64,000 bases of DNA from positions 74,888,382 through 74,952,381 of the forward strand of contig CM070713.1 of NCBI GenBank assembly GCA_036346275.1. The letters run 5' to 3'. Within the stretch, counting starts at the first letter, position 1. The number at the start of each line of letters is the position of its first letter. Made by a program: the position numbers and the translations under genes. The DNA comes from Otatea glauca. Taxonomy: Eukaryota; Streptophyta; Magnoliopsida; Poales; Poaceae. Shown piece after piece: positions 48,994 through 61,559 of this stretch. The notes beneath the pieces were generated by a model. That model did no database searches. It was not told the DNA's origin and saw only the letters and a program-made list of their open reading frames with translations.

Positions 48994-51900
48994 TGTAAGG
49001 CCCCATTTTTGATAAATAAATACCAAAATGGATACCATGTGCATACAAGATTAGTCCCATGATCAGAGCTAGTACGCACAAATACAAATTGATATCACAC
49101 CATACACAAACTTTATTACACAATGAAGTAAGATTACATATTATTTTTACAATACCAAAAGTAAAACTGCAGTGGAGACAACTTCTTGTAGTATGCCTTT
49201 TAACCCATTGTTCCACAGCAACCGACAAGGAAAATCCTTAGATAAATTCATCGATAAATTCCCGTATCCCGCATCAACGTAAGAATCGTCGGGAAATCTG
49301 TTTCTTCACCTAAAAACATCAACATTGGCAAGTTGAGTACTTACGCACTCGCAAGACTTATGCAAATCCTAAGATACATGCGAGCCATTCCAATGAAAGG
49401 CTATTAAGGTTAATTTGCATAAAGTCGGTTTGAAATGTAAATACGTAATAATAGATTGCAAAATGGAATTTAAATAAAAGCAATTTAATATGGAAAGTGA
49501 TAGAATGTAAGCATCAATAAATCACGAATGTTTGGGTATCTTGATCATACTTAAAACTATTTCCTTCCGCACACAATGAAATGACCAACACGTGGTAGAA
49601 ACCACTTTTATGAAAATAAGCAAAGCGCTAACTATGTGATGACTTTACCAAGTGTCCATGATCATGACGCGCTAATCGATTAGTTTTACACTGCAGAGGT
49701 ATACGACTTTTCCCACAAGACATGACTGACTCTTTGAGCAATCGATATTTGCACACCGCCTTTGGTGTGCCGCAGAGAGTCATGTTATAACCGTTACATT
49801 ATTTAAACCTAACTTTGCACCAAAGACGGTGGCGATAACCCATTCGTGGTGTAAGAACTCGAGCATAGAAATGATGGAACTACCCACGATGGCATACACC
49901 GTTATATTGGTAGACGTTTAATCCATGATCACCTCGGTGTGGACGCCCCGTCGAGCAATTCATTAAGAAACAACTCGTACTACTTCGCCTTTCAAGTGCA
50001 AAGCTAGTTTTAAACAACTTAATAAGTTAGAGCTGTCCCATACCAAAGACTTGTGGTTGTATGAATGTTCTTGGCCTGAAAACAACCCATAGTTCGGTCC
50101 TTAATCCGACACGGGCAATAATCTCCACCCTACACTACGCGCAAAGACATGCACAACCGGCTATTGCCAATAATTGCCCGCATCTAAACCATAGTTTTGT
50201 TTTCATTTTCCAACCAAATACCAACCACAAAGATGGTCATACCCATTTAAATGTCATATCCAAAGTCTTTAATCATTTCACGCTTTAACTTCATTTAGCT
50301 TTGGCTAAGCATTTCACTAAATGTGAGTAACCAGATTGACATTAAATATTGTCTAAGCTATTCTAGGGTTTTCAAGGTTCACAATTTCCTACTTATCAAG
50401 GAAGTTCTATAAGTCTATCGTACAATTACCATTACTCAAATATAGCAGACTTTAACAAAATAAAGTATGCAGTAAAACATTTAATGAAAACATTTATAAA
50501 ACTGGGATCAATATGATCAAAGGGGTTTGCTTGCCTTGTTGACTATTCTCGACTTCAAACTCCTGGTCGTCGAATGTACCGGATTCGCTTGTTCTACACG
50601 TCGATGGCAACATATAACAAATACCAAATTTCAATAGAGCCAAAAAAAATCAGATGGAAATATTCAAATAAAATGTTTTCACAAATTTCAGGAATGGTTA
50701 CATGAGTTATTTGTTTTCTTTTGCAATTTAAAGATTTGATCTATTTAAACCATTATTGCATTATTTTCTGCTTATTTTATAACTTAGATTTTTCTTACAA
50801 CACACCCTAAGTATTTTTACATATTCTGGTTTCTGAGATTACAAGGATTCTAATAAAATTTATTTTACTAAATTTGGAGGTTATTTGAAAATTTTTCATG
50901 AATGGCATATTTCTAACCTTTCTTTTGAATTTGAATTCGAATTTCAAATAAAATTCAATTCTGAAATATTTTTGCATATTATGAATCTACTGAATTTTAT
51001 ATGAATTTATAAATTTATTTCATCAAATTTGGTTAAATTATTCAAAAGATATGGCTATTTGAATATCTAGGTTTTGAATAAATACTAAAAATCAGAAAAC
51101 TGCCGAAAATGGAAAGTACGCTTTCACAGGGAAAACGCGCTTTCCCTTTTCGGCGGAACCGCGCCGAGGCGCCGACAGTCGGGCCCATCGGTCGGCCGAT
51201 CGATCTGTATGCGGCCGACGCTACGCTGGGCCGCGACGGTCGCGCGAGGTCGACAGTGCGGGTCAAGATGTCGACGACGACGACGCAAGCGATCGACGAC
51301 CGAGGCCCACATGGCGATGATCGCGCGCGCGATGAGACCGACAGTCGGGCCCGCTTGGCGGTGACCAGAGCAGGCACGCGGCCGCTCGCTTCGCCGCCGG
51401 CGAACCGAGCCGGAGCGATGGAATCGATTCCACTCGAGCCAGCCGCAGATCCGCGCGAACCTGTGGACGATCGCGCGGTGGTCCGAGGCGGCCGGAAGGC
51501 GATTCCACCGGCGAGGGCGGCGGCTCTGGCGGAGTTCGCCGACGGCGGAAGAGCCTCCGGTGGAATGGGTTCCACTCGAGGTTCAGGCATCCGTCAAGAC
51601 ACTTTGGTGGCGGCGCGGTGGCTCGAGGGCTCAGAGCGCATGCCACCGCGGCGAGGGCGGCGCGGCAATGGCGAGCGGCGGCGATGCAAAACTAGAGCTA
51701 ACCAAGCTTCATTTTCACTCGGATGAGCACTGCGCGACTCAAGGAACAGGCCCATCAATCGCTTTGAAGAATGAATGAAGGAGGAAGGTTTCTCCCGCGC
51801 TGTGGCGCGGAAGAAAAACACAGCGAGAAGCTCACGGGAAGAAAGGGTTTCTACGAGGCTTGGGACGGTTCCTGGAGGCTCAAGGAAGCTTCGGGTGAAG

Positions 51901-53031
51901 TGGTTCGGGCGAAATGGCGAGAGAGGAAGATACGGTGTTTTGCCCTCTTTGCGGTTTTTGCCGGAATTGGAGAAGATGACAATAGCAGCGCGGAATGGGT
52001 TGCACTGGGAGCAAGCTGGGTCGGCGGCGACGCGAGGAGGGGTTTTATATGGGCTCAAAGGCGGTTTAGCGGGCGCGTGAAGAACCGAGAGGCGCGTCTC
52101 GCGAGAGAGAGCGGGAGAGGGGAGAAGAACGCGGCTGGGAGGCTGACACGCGGGGCCAGATGGCGGTGGCTGTCGGCTGAGTTGGCTCGCGACAGCCCGG
52201 CCCACATGTCGCTGAAACAGAAAAGAACTCGCGAAGGCTCACGACCGAACGGGATTAGAACGGGGATTTTGACGGTCAAAACGACGTGAAATTTTATAAA
52301 ATTTTTACCATAGGTCGGCAAGGATATTACCAGCCTCCTAAAAAATTTTCGATATTTTATGATGCATGAAGATTTTTATAAAATTCTGACATTGCAACAG
52401 TTGCTGCATTGCCCATTCGGTTTTTCTTTTAATTTGCAATTTAAATGAAGGTATTATTTTACAAAAATTTTTATGGTAGTTTTAAATGATATTATACACC
52501 TTATTTAAAAATTACAGACTTGAATTATTATTATTTAAATTTTATAAATTCTGACATTACTGTTTTCCAGATTATTTATTCACTGTTTTTGAATTTTTAA
52601 AATTATAAAATGAATTAATAAATTCTTGATATTTTTACTGAAGGTTGATACTGTTTTGGTGTCGGCAGGATAAAAATTTTGGGTCAGGATGACTTACAGA
52701 TATTTTTACCAAATTATTTTACCATTTTACCCTGAGATATTTACTCATGATTATCTTTGATTAATTTTTATTTTTATTAATTCAGCTTACCCACCGACTT
52801 AAGCAAGCAGAGGAGAGCCCTCAGATATTTTTAGAAACTTTGGTAATTTTTGTTGAATTAACATTTTTACTTTTTACCATTTTCTATTTACCATATTCTT
52901 TGTTTCACTTTCTTGCATTAAAGAAAAGCCAAAAGAATATTCAGAAAATCTAGAAAATTCAGAAATTTCGAAAATAATACACAAAAGATTTTTATTTCAT
53001 TTTTCTTTATTTTATGATTTTTGAGGTATTA
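48994..53031 (-). repeat. Shared middle LTR of the array
   Basis: It aligns with 39010-43093 throughout. The right end is altered: TTGAGGTATTATGATC in place of TTGAGGCTGTTACAGATC, so the CTG and CAG there are lost. It serves as 3' LTR of the partial internal region to its right and as 5' LTR of the full one to its left. Confidence 0.9.
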
Positions 53032-55938
53032 TGATCTACCCTCTTACAAAAAATCTCGTCCCCGAGATTTGGAGATGACTAGAAGAAATCGGGGAACTCT
53101 TGTCGAAGATGATCTTCTCTTTCCCATGTAGCTTCGTCTTCAGTATGATTGCTCCATTGCACTTTCAACATCTTGATGGTCTTGTTTCTTGTTTGGCGCT
53201 CGGCTTCTTCCAAAATACTGTTGGATGCTCTCGATAAGATAAATCGATCAAGATCTATCCTTCCAAATCGCCGAGGTCGAGGGAACACGAAGGCATTTCT
53301 TAAGCCGAGATACATGGAAGACGTTAGAACGCCGATAGTTGAGGTGGCAATTTAATCGATATGCCATCTCACCCATCTTTCCAATGATCCGAAATGGTCC
53401 AATGAATCGAGGAGCCAACTTCCCACGGATTTGAAATCGACGAATTCCACGAAGAGGTGAGACTTTGAGATAGACATGGTCACCAACTTCGAAACTGAGT
53501 TCACGACGACGATTGTCGGCAGAACTTTTTCGACGAGATCGAGCCTCTTTTAGTCGGCTTCGATCATGTCCACTTGCTCTTGAGCTTCTTGAATAAGATC
53601 TGGGCCAAGAATTTTCTTTCTCCAACTTCGCACTGAAAAGAGGGTTCGACATTTCCTTCCATCTGGCGCTTCAAAAGGCGACACTTGCAGACTAGATTGA
53701 AAATCGTTATTATAAGAGAATTCGCGAAGGCCAAACTTTTCTCCCAATTAGAGCCGTATGACAAGACACGTGCTCTTAACATGTCTTCCAAAATTTGATT
53801 GGTCCTTTCCGCTTGTCCATCCGTATGAGGATGATAAGTCAGATCAAATTCAACTTAGTACCCGTAAGACGGTGCAAACTTTCCCTAAACGACGAAGTAA
53901 ACCGGGAACCTCGGTCGAAACAATTGTCTTGTGACGCCATGAAGACGGACAACATTCTCCGATACAACTCGGCAAGCTTATCTCCGAATGGGTAGTCTTG
54001 ACCGAATAAAGTGAGCCACTTTAGTCGACGATCAACGATTACCCAAATGGAATCATTCCCTTCCCGGTTCTTGGCAAACCAAGAATAAAATCCATGCCGA
54101 TGTCTTCCCATTTCCACTCTGGTATCTTCAAAGGTCGCAAAGTCCTGCGGACGTTGATGCTCGGCTTTGACACGCCGCATACATCACAGTTGCGACATAT
54201 GCGCGATATCCTTTTCAAACCGGCCACCAATATTCCCGCTTGAGATCTTGATACATCTTTGTACTTCAGGTGAATTGAGAGGAGACTCATGGGCTTCTTT
54301 GAGAATTAACTCTTTTAATTCGGATCATCGTGAACATATATTCGATTTTCGAACATAAGCACTTCATCCGAACTTTCACGGAATTTGGATTCCTTTCCTT
54401 GCTTCAACTCTTCACGGATTTTGATAATTGCTTCATCTTTGAGCCGAGCAGATTTAACTGAACTTAAGGGTTGGTTGCACCACTAGGGCGCCAAATAACC
54501 TTTTCGACAACTCCCAAATTAAGCTTTTGGAAATCTTTTACGGATCGAATTGATCGGTCAAAGATGAAACAGAAAGACAATGAAGCTTTCGACTTAGAGC
54601 ATCTGCCACGACATTGGCTTTGCCAGGATGGTATTGAATGCTAAGGTCGTAGTCTTTTATCAACTCTAGCCATCTTCGTTGTCTTAAATTTAGATCAGTG
54701 GGTGAAGAAATATTTTGACTCTTATGATCCGTGAATACACCGCATTTGTTTCCAATCGTAATGACGCCAAATTTTTAAAGCGTGCACCGCAGCTAATTCC
54801 GCATCATGAGTCTGATAATTGAGCTCATGAGGTCGCAACTGACGAGAGGCGTAAGCTACGACTTTTCCTTCTTGCATAAGCACACACCCAAGCCCACTCT
54901 TAGAAGCATCACAATAAACATCAAAGCTTTTATGGACATCAGGTAACACTAGCACAGGGGCTGTTGTTAGCCTTTTCTTTAATTCCTCAAAACTTTCTTC
55001 GCATTCAGTGTCCATTCAAACTTCTTTTCTTTCTTGAGAAGTCGGGTCAAAGGACGAGCGATTTTAGAGAAGTTCTCGATAAAGCGCGATAATATCCCGC
55101 TAGACCGAGAAAACTTCAATTTTCTAACAGATCGAGGGGCTTCCTACCTAAAACAGCTTTGACTTTATCGATCAACGGAAATACCACCTTTCAAAGAATA
55201 TGACCTAGGAAAGCAACTTCTTTTAGCCAAAATTCGCACTTCTAACTTGGCATAAAGCTTATGCTCGAAGCTTTTCAAGAACCATGCGCAAATGATGCGC
55301 ATGATCTTCTTCGGATTTGGAATAGACGAGAATATCATCAATGAATACCACTACGAACTTATCTAAATACTCCATGAAAACTTTATTCATGAGGCACATA
55401 AAATTAGCAGGAGCATTTGTAAGTCCGAAAGACATCACGGTATATTCATATAGACCGTAACGAGTGGTAAAAGCGGTTTTAGGAATATCTCCTGGTCTGA
55501 TCTTCAATTGATAGTACCCATGTCTTAAATCAATTTTTGAAAAGATTTGAGCACCGGTCAATTGATCGAACAGATCATCGATACGAGGCAAAGGATATTT
55601 ATTCTTAATTGTGACATCATTCAATGCACGATAGTCCACACACATGCGTATTCCACCGTCCTTTTTAGGCACAAAAAGAACTGGACTACCCCAAGGAGAA
55701 GAGCTAGGTCGAATAAAGCCTTTTCTTAACTGCTCTCGAATTTGATTCTTTAGTTCAACTAACTCATCTAGGGGCATTCGATAAGGGCGCTTGGATATAG
55801 GCGCTGTTCCAGGAACAAGGTTTATAACAAACTCTATATCCCTATCTGGAGGCAGGCCTGGCAACTCATCTGGAAAAACATCAGAGAACTCGGAGACAAT
55901 TGGAATCTGACTAAGATCTTTTACTATGGCTGAACAAA
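53032..55938 (-). pseudogene. pol: Partial internal region: protease end, RT, RNase H, integrase, chromodomain
   Basis: Reverse transcriptase is the best part: 201 codons at 55864-55259 are open, with YPLPRIDDLFDQLTGAQ and VVVFIDDILVYSK. RNase H is open at 55015-54722 (FDVYCDASKSGLGCVL). Integrase (54290-53248) is badly frameshifted, while the chromodomain frame 53315-53079 is complete to its stop. Gag and most of protease are absent because the sequence switches at 55938 to another retroelement. Compared with 43141-46011, nearly all differences are at CTG/CAG sites. Confidence 0.88.
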
Positions 55939-56800
55939 GGTGACGAATACTAATAAAAAGGATACCCCAACAGCCCGTAGCGACGAGCCAGTGGCCTCAA
56001 GCATATCTCCCACTTCAACAGCCGCACCGCCCGCCCGACCGAATCGCTGCGAGATCACAGAAGGCATCCGCTCCCGACCGCCGGGAAGCGATCCGACAGC
56101 ACAGCGCCCCGACCCCTCTTGGCGGGCGGGATCTCCGACTCCAACCAAACCAAGGTGACGAACGCCGAGTGCCGCGTGTCGTCCTCATCGCCTACCGCCA
56201 CGCACCCTCGAATAAGGTCAATCAGAGCGACTATACAAGGGCGGTGGCTCCTTCCCAAGAAGATCCGTGATCAGAGAAGACAAAGCTTCGGCCCCATCAA
56301 CCTACCACGATAAAGACGAGCGACGCTCCTCCCGAGGCAAAGACCAACGCCACGCACTCGACGCCAAGATTCGCAAGGATCACAGAGGGCAAGTACGCTA
56401 CTTCCGGAAATACCTAACCTCCCGACCACCAAGGCTACCAACCCAAAGATGGGCAAGACGGTGGCGATCATCCACGTGACGAAGGACCGAACTCCTAGCG
56501 TAGGTCACCTCGCTTTTCCTCCTAACTCGATGTAACTCGCCCCTTCCTTCAGATAAAAGGAGGCAGGCTAAACGATCGTGGGGCAACGGCAAGAACAAGA
56601 AAGGGAGAGAGCGCTATCAAACCCATCTCGCTAAGCCATTGGCATTCTCGCTTGTAAAACTTTGTGCACTATCCGTACCAAGAGTAATACAACACCACCA
56701 CACACGAATCGGAGTAGGACCTTCACCAACCAAGATACATCTTGGACTCACGAGTCTAACCATTCAGGAGTGGAACGCGCGATTTCTAGACTTACAAATT
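55939..56800 (+). repeat. Putative 5' LTR and leader of the Tat-type element
   Basis: It starts with TG at an abrupt junction. A CTTGTAAAACTTTGTGCACT stretch and GAGTAATACAACACC near 56650-56700 look like transcribed LTR sequence. The right boundary is uncertain and may be CTTACA at 56796. GGTTGGCGCGCGGTAGGGGAC follows at about 56828. I recall TTGGCGCGCCAGGTAGGGG at this place in rice elements, which would mean a lost CCA here. Confidence 0.5.
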
Positions 56801-57119
56801 TACTTGCCGACGCCCCAAAACGCCGGCGGTTGGCGCGCGGTAGGGGACTTCGCGCCTTCATCACCATCTCCGGATTCCGTTTATCTCCTTGATGGCATCC
56901 ACCCACTGCGACGGCATGACTGCGCCGGGGAACCGGATCCGCTTCTGCTCCTCGACTTCGCCGTCACCCCGACGGGAGGGCTCACGCTCGTCCCCGCCGC
57001 CTCCGGAAGACAGGCGCCCGCTGAGAGCTTGGGCGTCCTCTCCGGCGACTTCGCTAAGCTCCGGCTTGGGCGCCGCAGCCCCGGCCGAACCCGAGGAGTG
57101 CTCCGCCGCGGTCGGCGAA

Positions 57120-58560
57120 AACTCCCGAGGCCCGGGCGGGTGACCATGTCACCCCCCGTAGGCTCGCGACTGGTGGCGATGGCTGGCTACATGCCAACCT
57201 CCGTCCACGAGTTGCTGGAAGACTCTTCCAGCCACGGCTCCAGCTCCGACGCGGAGTATCCCGCCGCAGCGCACACTCGCGAGTGCAACGTGGCGGGCAC
57301 GGCCGATTTGGTCGTAGCCACCGCGTTACGACGGTCCCGTCCGGCGCGACCGAGGCACGGAGGGGGAATACCGGCCGCGAAGCGCTGAACGCGCTTCGAG
57401 CTCGCGCGCCGAGCTCCAACGGCAACGCGAGAGTGGAGGAGCGAAGGGTCGAAGCTCGACCGCCTGAGCCAACTCGAGCAGACGAGCCCGAGCCCGCGCA
57501 AGTCGGGCGACGCACGGCGCGCGCGCCAAGAGCACCACAAGTTGGGGCGTAATCCGGTGCCCCGCTTTTCCCTCACGCAAGCCAAAACGTGGTCGCGCCG
57601 CACGTCGCCCGAGGCCTTCCGAGCCCGCAAACCCGAGGCCGAGCTACCTACCGGAACCTGGTGGGCCGTGGAGCGCGCGGCAAAGACATGCAGCCTCCGG
57701 CTCCTACCACACCGGCGCTACTTCCGCCACCGGGCCCGTCCGCCATGGAAGCTACCGTGGGTGCGCAAGACCGCACCCCACCATGAACCACCCTGTGCCT
57801 CACGCACTCGGCAGGCGCGGCGCCTCGGAATGTTTACGACATCGCGCCACCCTCGAGGCGCCAAGAAAGATGGCGGAGGACGCCGCCACTCACGTGTTGC
57901 GGATGGTGAGCGCCACTATCGCAGCCCGAGCCCCGATGGTCCCGACCACGGCTTTTTGCCAAGGATCCGCCAGCGGATTTCGCCCGATTCCGGCGCTACC
58001 AACATTGCCAAGTACAGGGCCACCAACCCGTGTGTCTGCTCAAGATTACCGGCCGCGTGTCGGGCCGGGGAGCGACAGATGATCTCTTCATCATCCAAGA
58101 CCTCCCATCTACTCGCGGACTCGGCCGAGCTCGCTCGAGTACCGCCGCCAAAACTGTCAGAATCTGGGTGACTTGAAGAATCTCTTCGTCGGTAACTTCG
58201 TGGCACTTATAAGCGCCTGTAACTCCTGGGACACGAAGGCTGCAAGCAAGCAGCCGGAGACTCTCCGACTACATCCGAGGTTTTCCGCCCGGTAACGAGC
58301 TCCCGACATCTCCGACGCCGATGTCGTGGGAGCCTTCATCTACGGCACCTCCGCAAGGCCTTGGTGCACAAGCCGGGCCGCTCAAGCCCAGACCACCAAG
58401 GAGCTCCTCGACATCGCCACTCAACCACGCCCCGCGAGGAGGCCGAGGGGCTATTTTCGAAGGAGGAAAGGCCCAGCAGAGCCCGGCGTCAAACCGGGTC
58501 TCTCCCGACCGCCGACAAACGGAGGCGCACGGAAGCGATCCGTGAGACCAGTGGTCGCCA
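57120..58560 (+). pseudogene. gag: gag region, Tat-type element (heavily broken)
   Basis: Pieces of a Gypsy gag appear in alternating frames. MAGYMPTSVHELLEDSSSHG and SSDAEYPAAAHTREC lie at about 57178-57300, EALNALRAR near 57380, GRNPVPRFSLTQAK near 57545, and DGERHYRSPSPDGPDHGFLP near 57905. Pieces of the retrotransposon-gag core follow at 58150-58450 (DLKNLFVGNFV-like, DADVVGAFIYGTS, TKELLDIAT). At least eight frame changes are needed to read it. The region is GC-rich and short CTG/CAG-associated losses are likely, so the decay may be overstated. Confidence 0.7.
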
Positions 58561-59727
58561 CGGCCGACCGCTCGCCATAGCGCAGCGCGCCGACCGCCGC
58601 CTCGACCACTTCGAGAAATTGATGGACGGCCCATGCCCGAACCATGGGTTCTCCGCAAGCACAAATCACCGGATCGCAAGTCCCGAGGCGCTATCTCTCT
58701 AGCGTCCCCACCACGCCGCGGCAAAGGAAAGAAGCCCGCCGCGCCCCGCGAACAGCGGAGAAGAAGGCGACGACGAGTTCCCGAGCCCGACGGCCGCCTC
58801 ATGATCTTCTTCGAGGATCGCTTGCTACGCCGACAAGCGCCGACTCAAGCTCGCTATCGCGAGGTCCACACCGCCGCGCGGCGCCCCCAATATCTTCGGT
58901 GGTCGGAGTTCCCGATCACCTTTGATCGGACCGATCACCCGATCGCGCCCCACAACCGGAGGTACCGGTGGTGGTCGGCCCGTCGTCGAACGGCGCCTCA
59001 CGAAGGTGCCGATGGACGGGGCTGCCTTAACATCCTCTACGTTGAGACGCTCGACGCTATGGGGTCCCGCGCTCAAGCCTCCGCCAAGCAAGGCACCTTT
59101 CCATGGCGCCATCCCGCCAAGAAGCCCATCCGCCGGCAGTCGACCGCCGTCACCTTCGGGAGCCGGAAACTTCCGCACCGAGACCTCACCGAGGTCGTGG
59201 ATTTCCCGGCGCTACCACGCCATCTCGGGAGGCCATGCTACGCCAAGTTCATGGCGATCCCCGCCACGCCTACCTCAAGTGAAGATGCCCGACCGCATGG
59301 AGTCATTACCGCGCATCGTCTTTCGGCTGCCTTCAGCGCATGAGCGGCGGTGCGAGCTCGCCTCGGCGATCGTTGCTCTGCGGAACTCAACAAGCTCGGG
59401 AGGGAAGCCGCCGAGTCCGCCCTCGAATCCAAGAAATCGGGCGGATCCTTCAAACCGCCAAGGACACGAAGGAGGTCACGGTCGATCCTCGTGATCCGAC
59501 CAAGACCGCTTGGTCGAGCCACGCCCCGCCAAATAGGAAAGCGCGCTCGTCGACTTCCTCCGCACTAACAAAGATGTCTTCGCATGGAGGTCCTCCGACA
59601 TGCGGGCATTCCAAAGGAGGTCGCCGAGCACTCCTTGAGCGTCCGACCTGTGCTCAAAGCCGGCCGCCCAACGCCTGCGCCGCTCGACGAGGAAAGGCGC
59701 AGGTTATAGGAGGAGATCGCCAAACTC
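58560..59727 (+). pseudogene. gag-pol linker and protease region, Tat-type element
   Basis: Open frames overlap on both strands because the DNA is GC-rich, and none is intact. Weak Gypsy-like pieces are visible, such as RGAISLASPPRRGKGKKP and FPITFDRTDHP. The latter is similar to the start of retropepsin regions in this lineage. Position between gag and reverse transcriptase argues for protease. No clean D-S/T-G motif is visible, so the call rests on context. Confidence 0.4.
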
Positions 59728-60968
59728 TTGGCGGCGGGGTTCAGAAAGAGGTGCGCCACCCGAGTGGCTAGCCAACCTCAGACTTGTAAAAAGAAGAACG
59801 GGCAATGGAGAATGTGTGTTGACTATACGAGTCTCAACAAAGCGTGCCCCAAGGACCCATTCCTTACCTCGATCGACCAAGTCATCGACTCCACCGGGTG
59901 CGAGTCTCTTTCCTTTCTAGATGCCTACTCGGGCTACCACCGATTGCGCTAAAGGAGTCCGACCACTCGCGACTTCCTTCATCACTCCGCTCGCCTGCTC
60001 GCTATGTCACAATGCCCTTCGGCCTGAAGAACGCGGGCGCTACATACCAGCGATGTATGCAAACGTGCTTCAATGACCAGATCGGCCGCAACGTTGAGGC
60101 GTATGTCGACGATATTGTCGTAAAGACCAGGAAGGCTGACGACCTTATCGCCGACCTAGAAGAGACTTTCGCGAACCTTCGACGGTTTCGCATAAAGCTC
60201 AACCCAGAGAAGTGCGTCTTCGGGGTCCCCAAAGGAAAGCTCTTAGGCTTCATCGTCTCTGAGCGAGGCATCGAGGCCAATCAGGAGAAGATCTTGGCGA
60301 TCGCAAGGATGGGCCTGGTCAGCAACCTCAAAGGGGTCCAGAGGCTGACCGGATGCCTGGCGGCTTTGAGCCGTTTCGTGTCTCGCCTCGGCGAACGCGG
60401 AATGCCGCTCTACAGGCTGCTCAAGAAATCCGACCGCTTCAGTTGGACACCTGAGGCTCAGGAGGCCCTCACCCGCTTGAAGGCCTTCCTTTCCTCGCCT
60501 CCAGTCCTGGTCGCCCCGGCACCAGGTGAACCGCTGCTCCTCTACATCGCTGCCACTACTCAAGTCGTCAGCGCGGCCCTCGTGGTGGAGCGAGCGGAAG
60601 AAGGCCGTGAGCTCAAGGTACAACGGCCGGTCTACTTCATCAGTGAGGTACTTTCCGAGTCCAAGACTCGGTACCCACAGGTGCAGAAGTTACTCTACGC
60701 GGTGCTCATCGCAAAGAGGAAACTCGTTCACTACTTCGATCAGCACGCCATCACCGTGGTGACCACGTCCCCACTAGGCGAGATCATCCACAATCGCGAT
60801 GCCTCAGGAAGGATAGCCAAATGGGCGCTCGAGCTTAGCGGCCATGGCATAATATACGTCCCTCGGACGGCGATCAAGTCGCAGGCTCTGGCCGACTTCG
60901 TCGCCGAGTGGACCGAAGCCCAGGCACCACCAGTGGTCGAAGACCCGAGTACTGGACAATGTACTTGA
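59728..60968 (+). pseudogene. pol: Reverse transcriptase and RNase H, Tat-type element
   Basis: The first part, 59728-59952, has KKKNGQWRMCVDYTSLNKAC. A shift at about 59950 leads to a long frame through 60968. It holds MPFGLKNAGATYQRCM, the catalytic VEAYVDDIVVKTRK (about 60099), LGFIVSERGIEANQEK, then RNase H with LLLYIAATTQVVSAALV, RPVYFISEVL and KWALELSGHGIIYVPR. It ends ADFVAEWTEAQAPP. In RNase H the usual Asp of the first motif appears as LYIAAT, common in this lineage. The stretch 60000-60968 is one of the cleanest in the element. A stop near 60966 cuts it from the next domain. Confidence 0.88.
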
Positions 60969-61470
60969 CGGTCTTACACCAAGAATGGCGCGCGCGGAGT
61001 CGCCATCATCTCCCCGCCGGAACAGCTTCAATCGCCATTAGGTTGCTCTTCGACGCGACCAACAACATTGCCGAGCACGAGGCTCGCCAACGGTCTCCGG
61101 ATCATTGCCGACCTCGGTGCCCGCGGCTCACGCCCACGGGACTCCAAGCTTGTCGTCGACCAAGTCATGAAGGCCGCGAGCCCCGAGACGCCCGCATGGC
61201 CGCAGATCGTCGAGAAGTACGCCGGCTCGAGGAGCGGTTCAAGGGTTTCGAGCTTCACCATAGCTACCGACGCTACAATGGCGAGGCCGATCACCGCCAA
61301 TCTTGCCTCCAAGAGAGCCCGTCCCGCGGGATCTTCGTCTCCGACCTCCTGCGGCCATCGTCGGTGGACTCGGCGGTGGCGGCCACCCGACCAATCCAAA
61401 GACGGCCGCCTCGACCGACGCCGCGGTCGGGCGAGACTTGGCCGGATTCGCCCGTGGTGTGCTAGCACTT
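60940..61470 (+). pseudogene. Second RNase H-like domain (aRH), Tat-type element
   Basis: In shifting frames: WTMYLTVL, IRLLFDATNNIAEHEA, ANGLRIIADLGAR, DSKLVVDQVMKAASP and EERFKGFELHHSYRRYNGEAD. These match an RNase H fold domain (N-E-A-E in helix, D-S-K-L-VV-Q strand). A second RNase H between the retroviral one and integrase is established for Tat elements. Three or more shifts break it. Confidence 0.75.
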
Positions 61471-61559
61471 GAGTCCGACCGAGGAGGCCCTACATCGACC
61501 GCTTGACGGACGGGTCACTTCCCCGACCCGACCAAGGCGGCGCGCCCGCCCGTGGGCAA

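Larger units (their letters stand above)
39010..55938 (-). mobile_element. Tekay-type Gypsy array: LTR, internal, LTR, partial internal
   Basis: On the minus strand the order is partial internal (53032-55938), LTR (48994-53031), full internal (43094-48993), LTR (39010-43093). One LTR is shared by two internal regions, so this is not two independent insertions. The segments 39010-46011 and 48994-55938 are nearly identical except at CTG/CAG sites. The known route to such arrays is unequal recombination between related elements. A false assembly duplication is the alternative. It is related to the element at 4820-18462 but of a different subfamily. Confidence 0.85.

Noticed and set aside
57050..59500. 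Minus-strand frames up to 177 codons over the Tat gag region
   Set aside because: Shadows of GC-rich gag. Plus-strand pieces match Gypsy gag, minus-strand ones match nothing I know.
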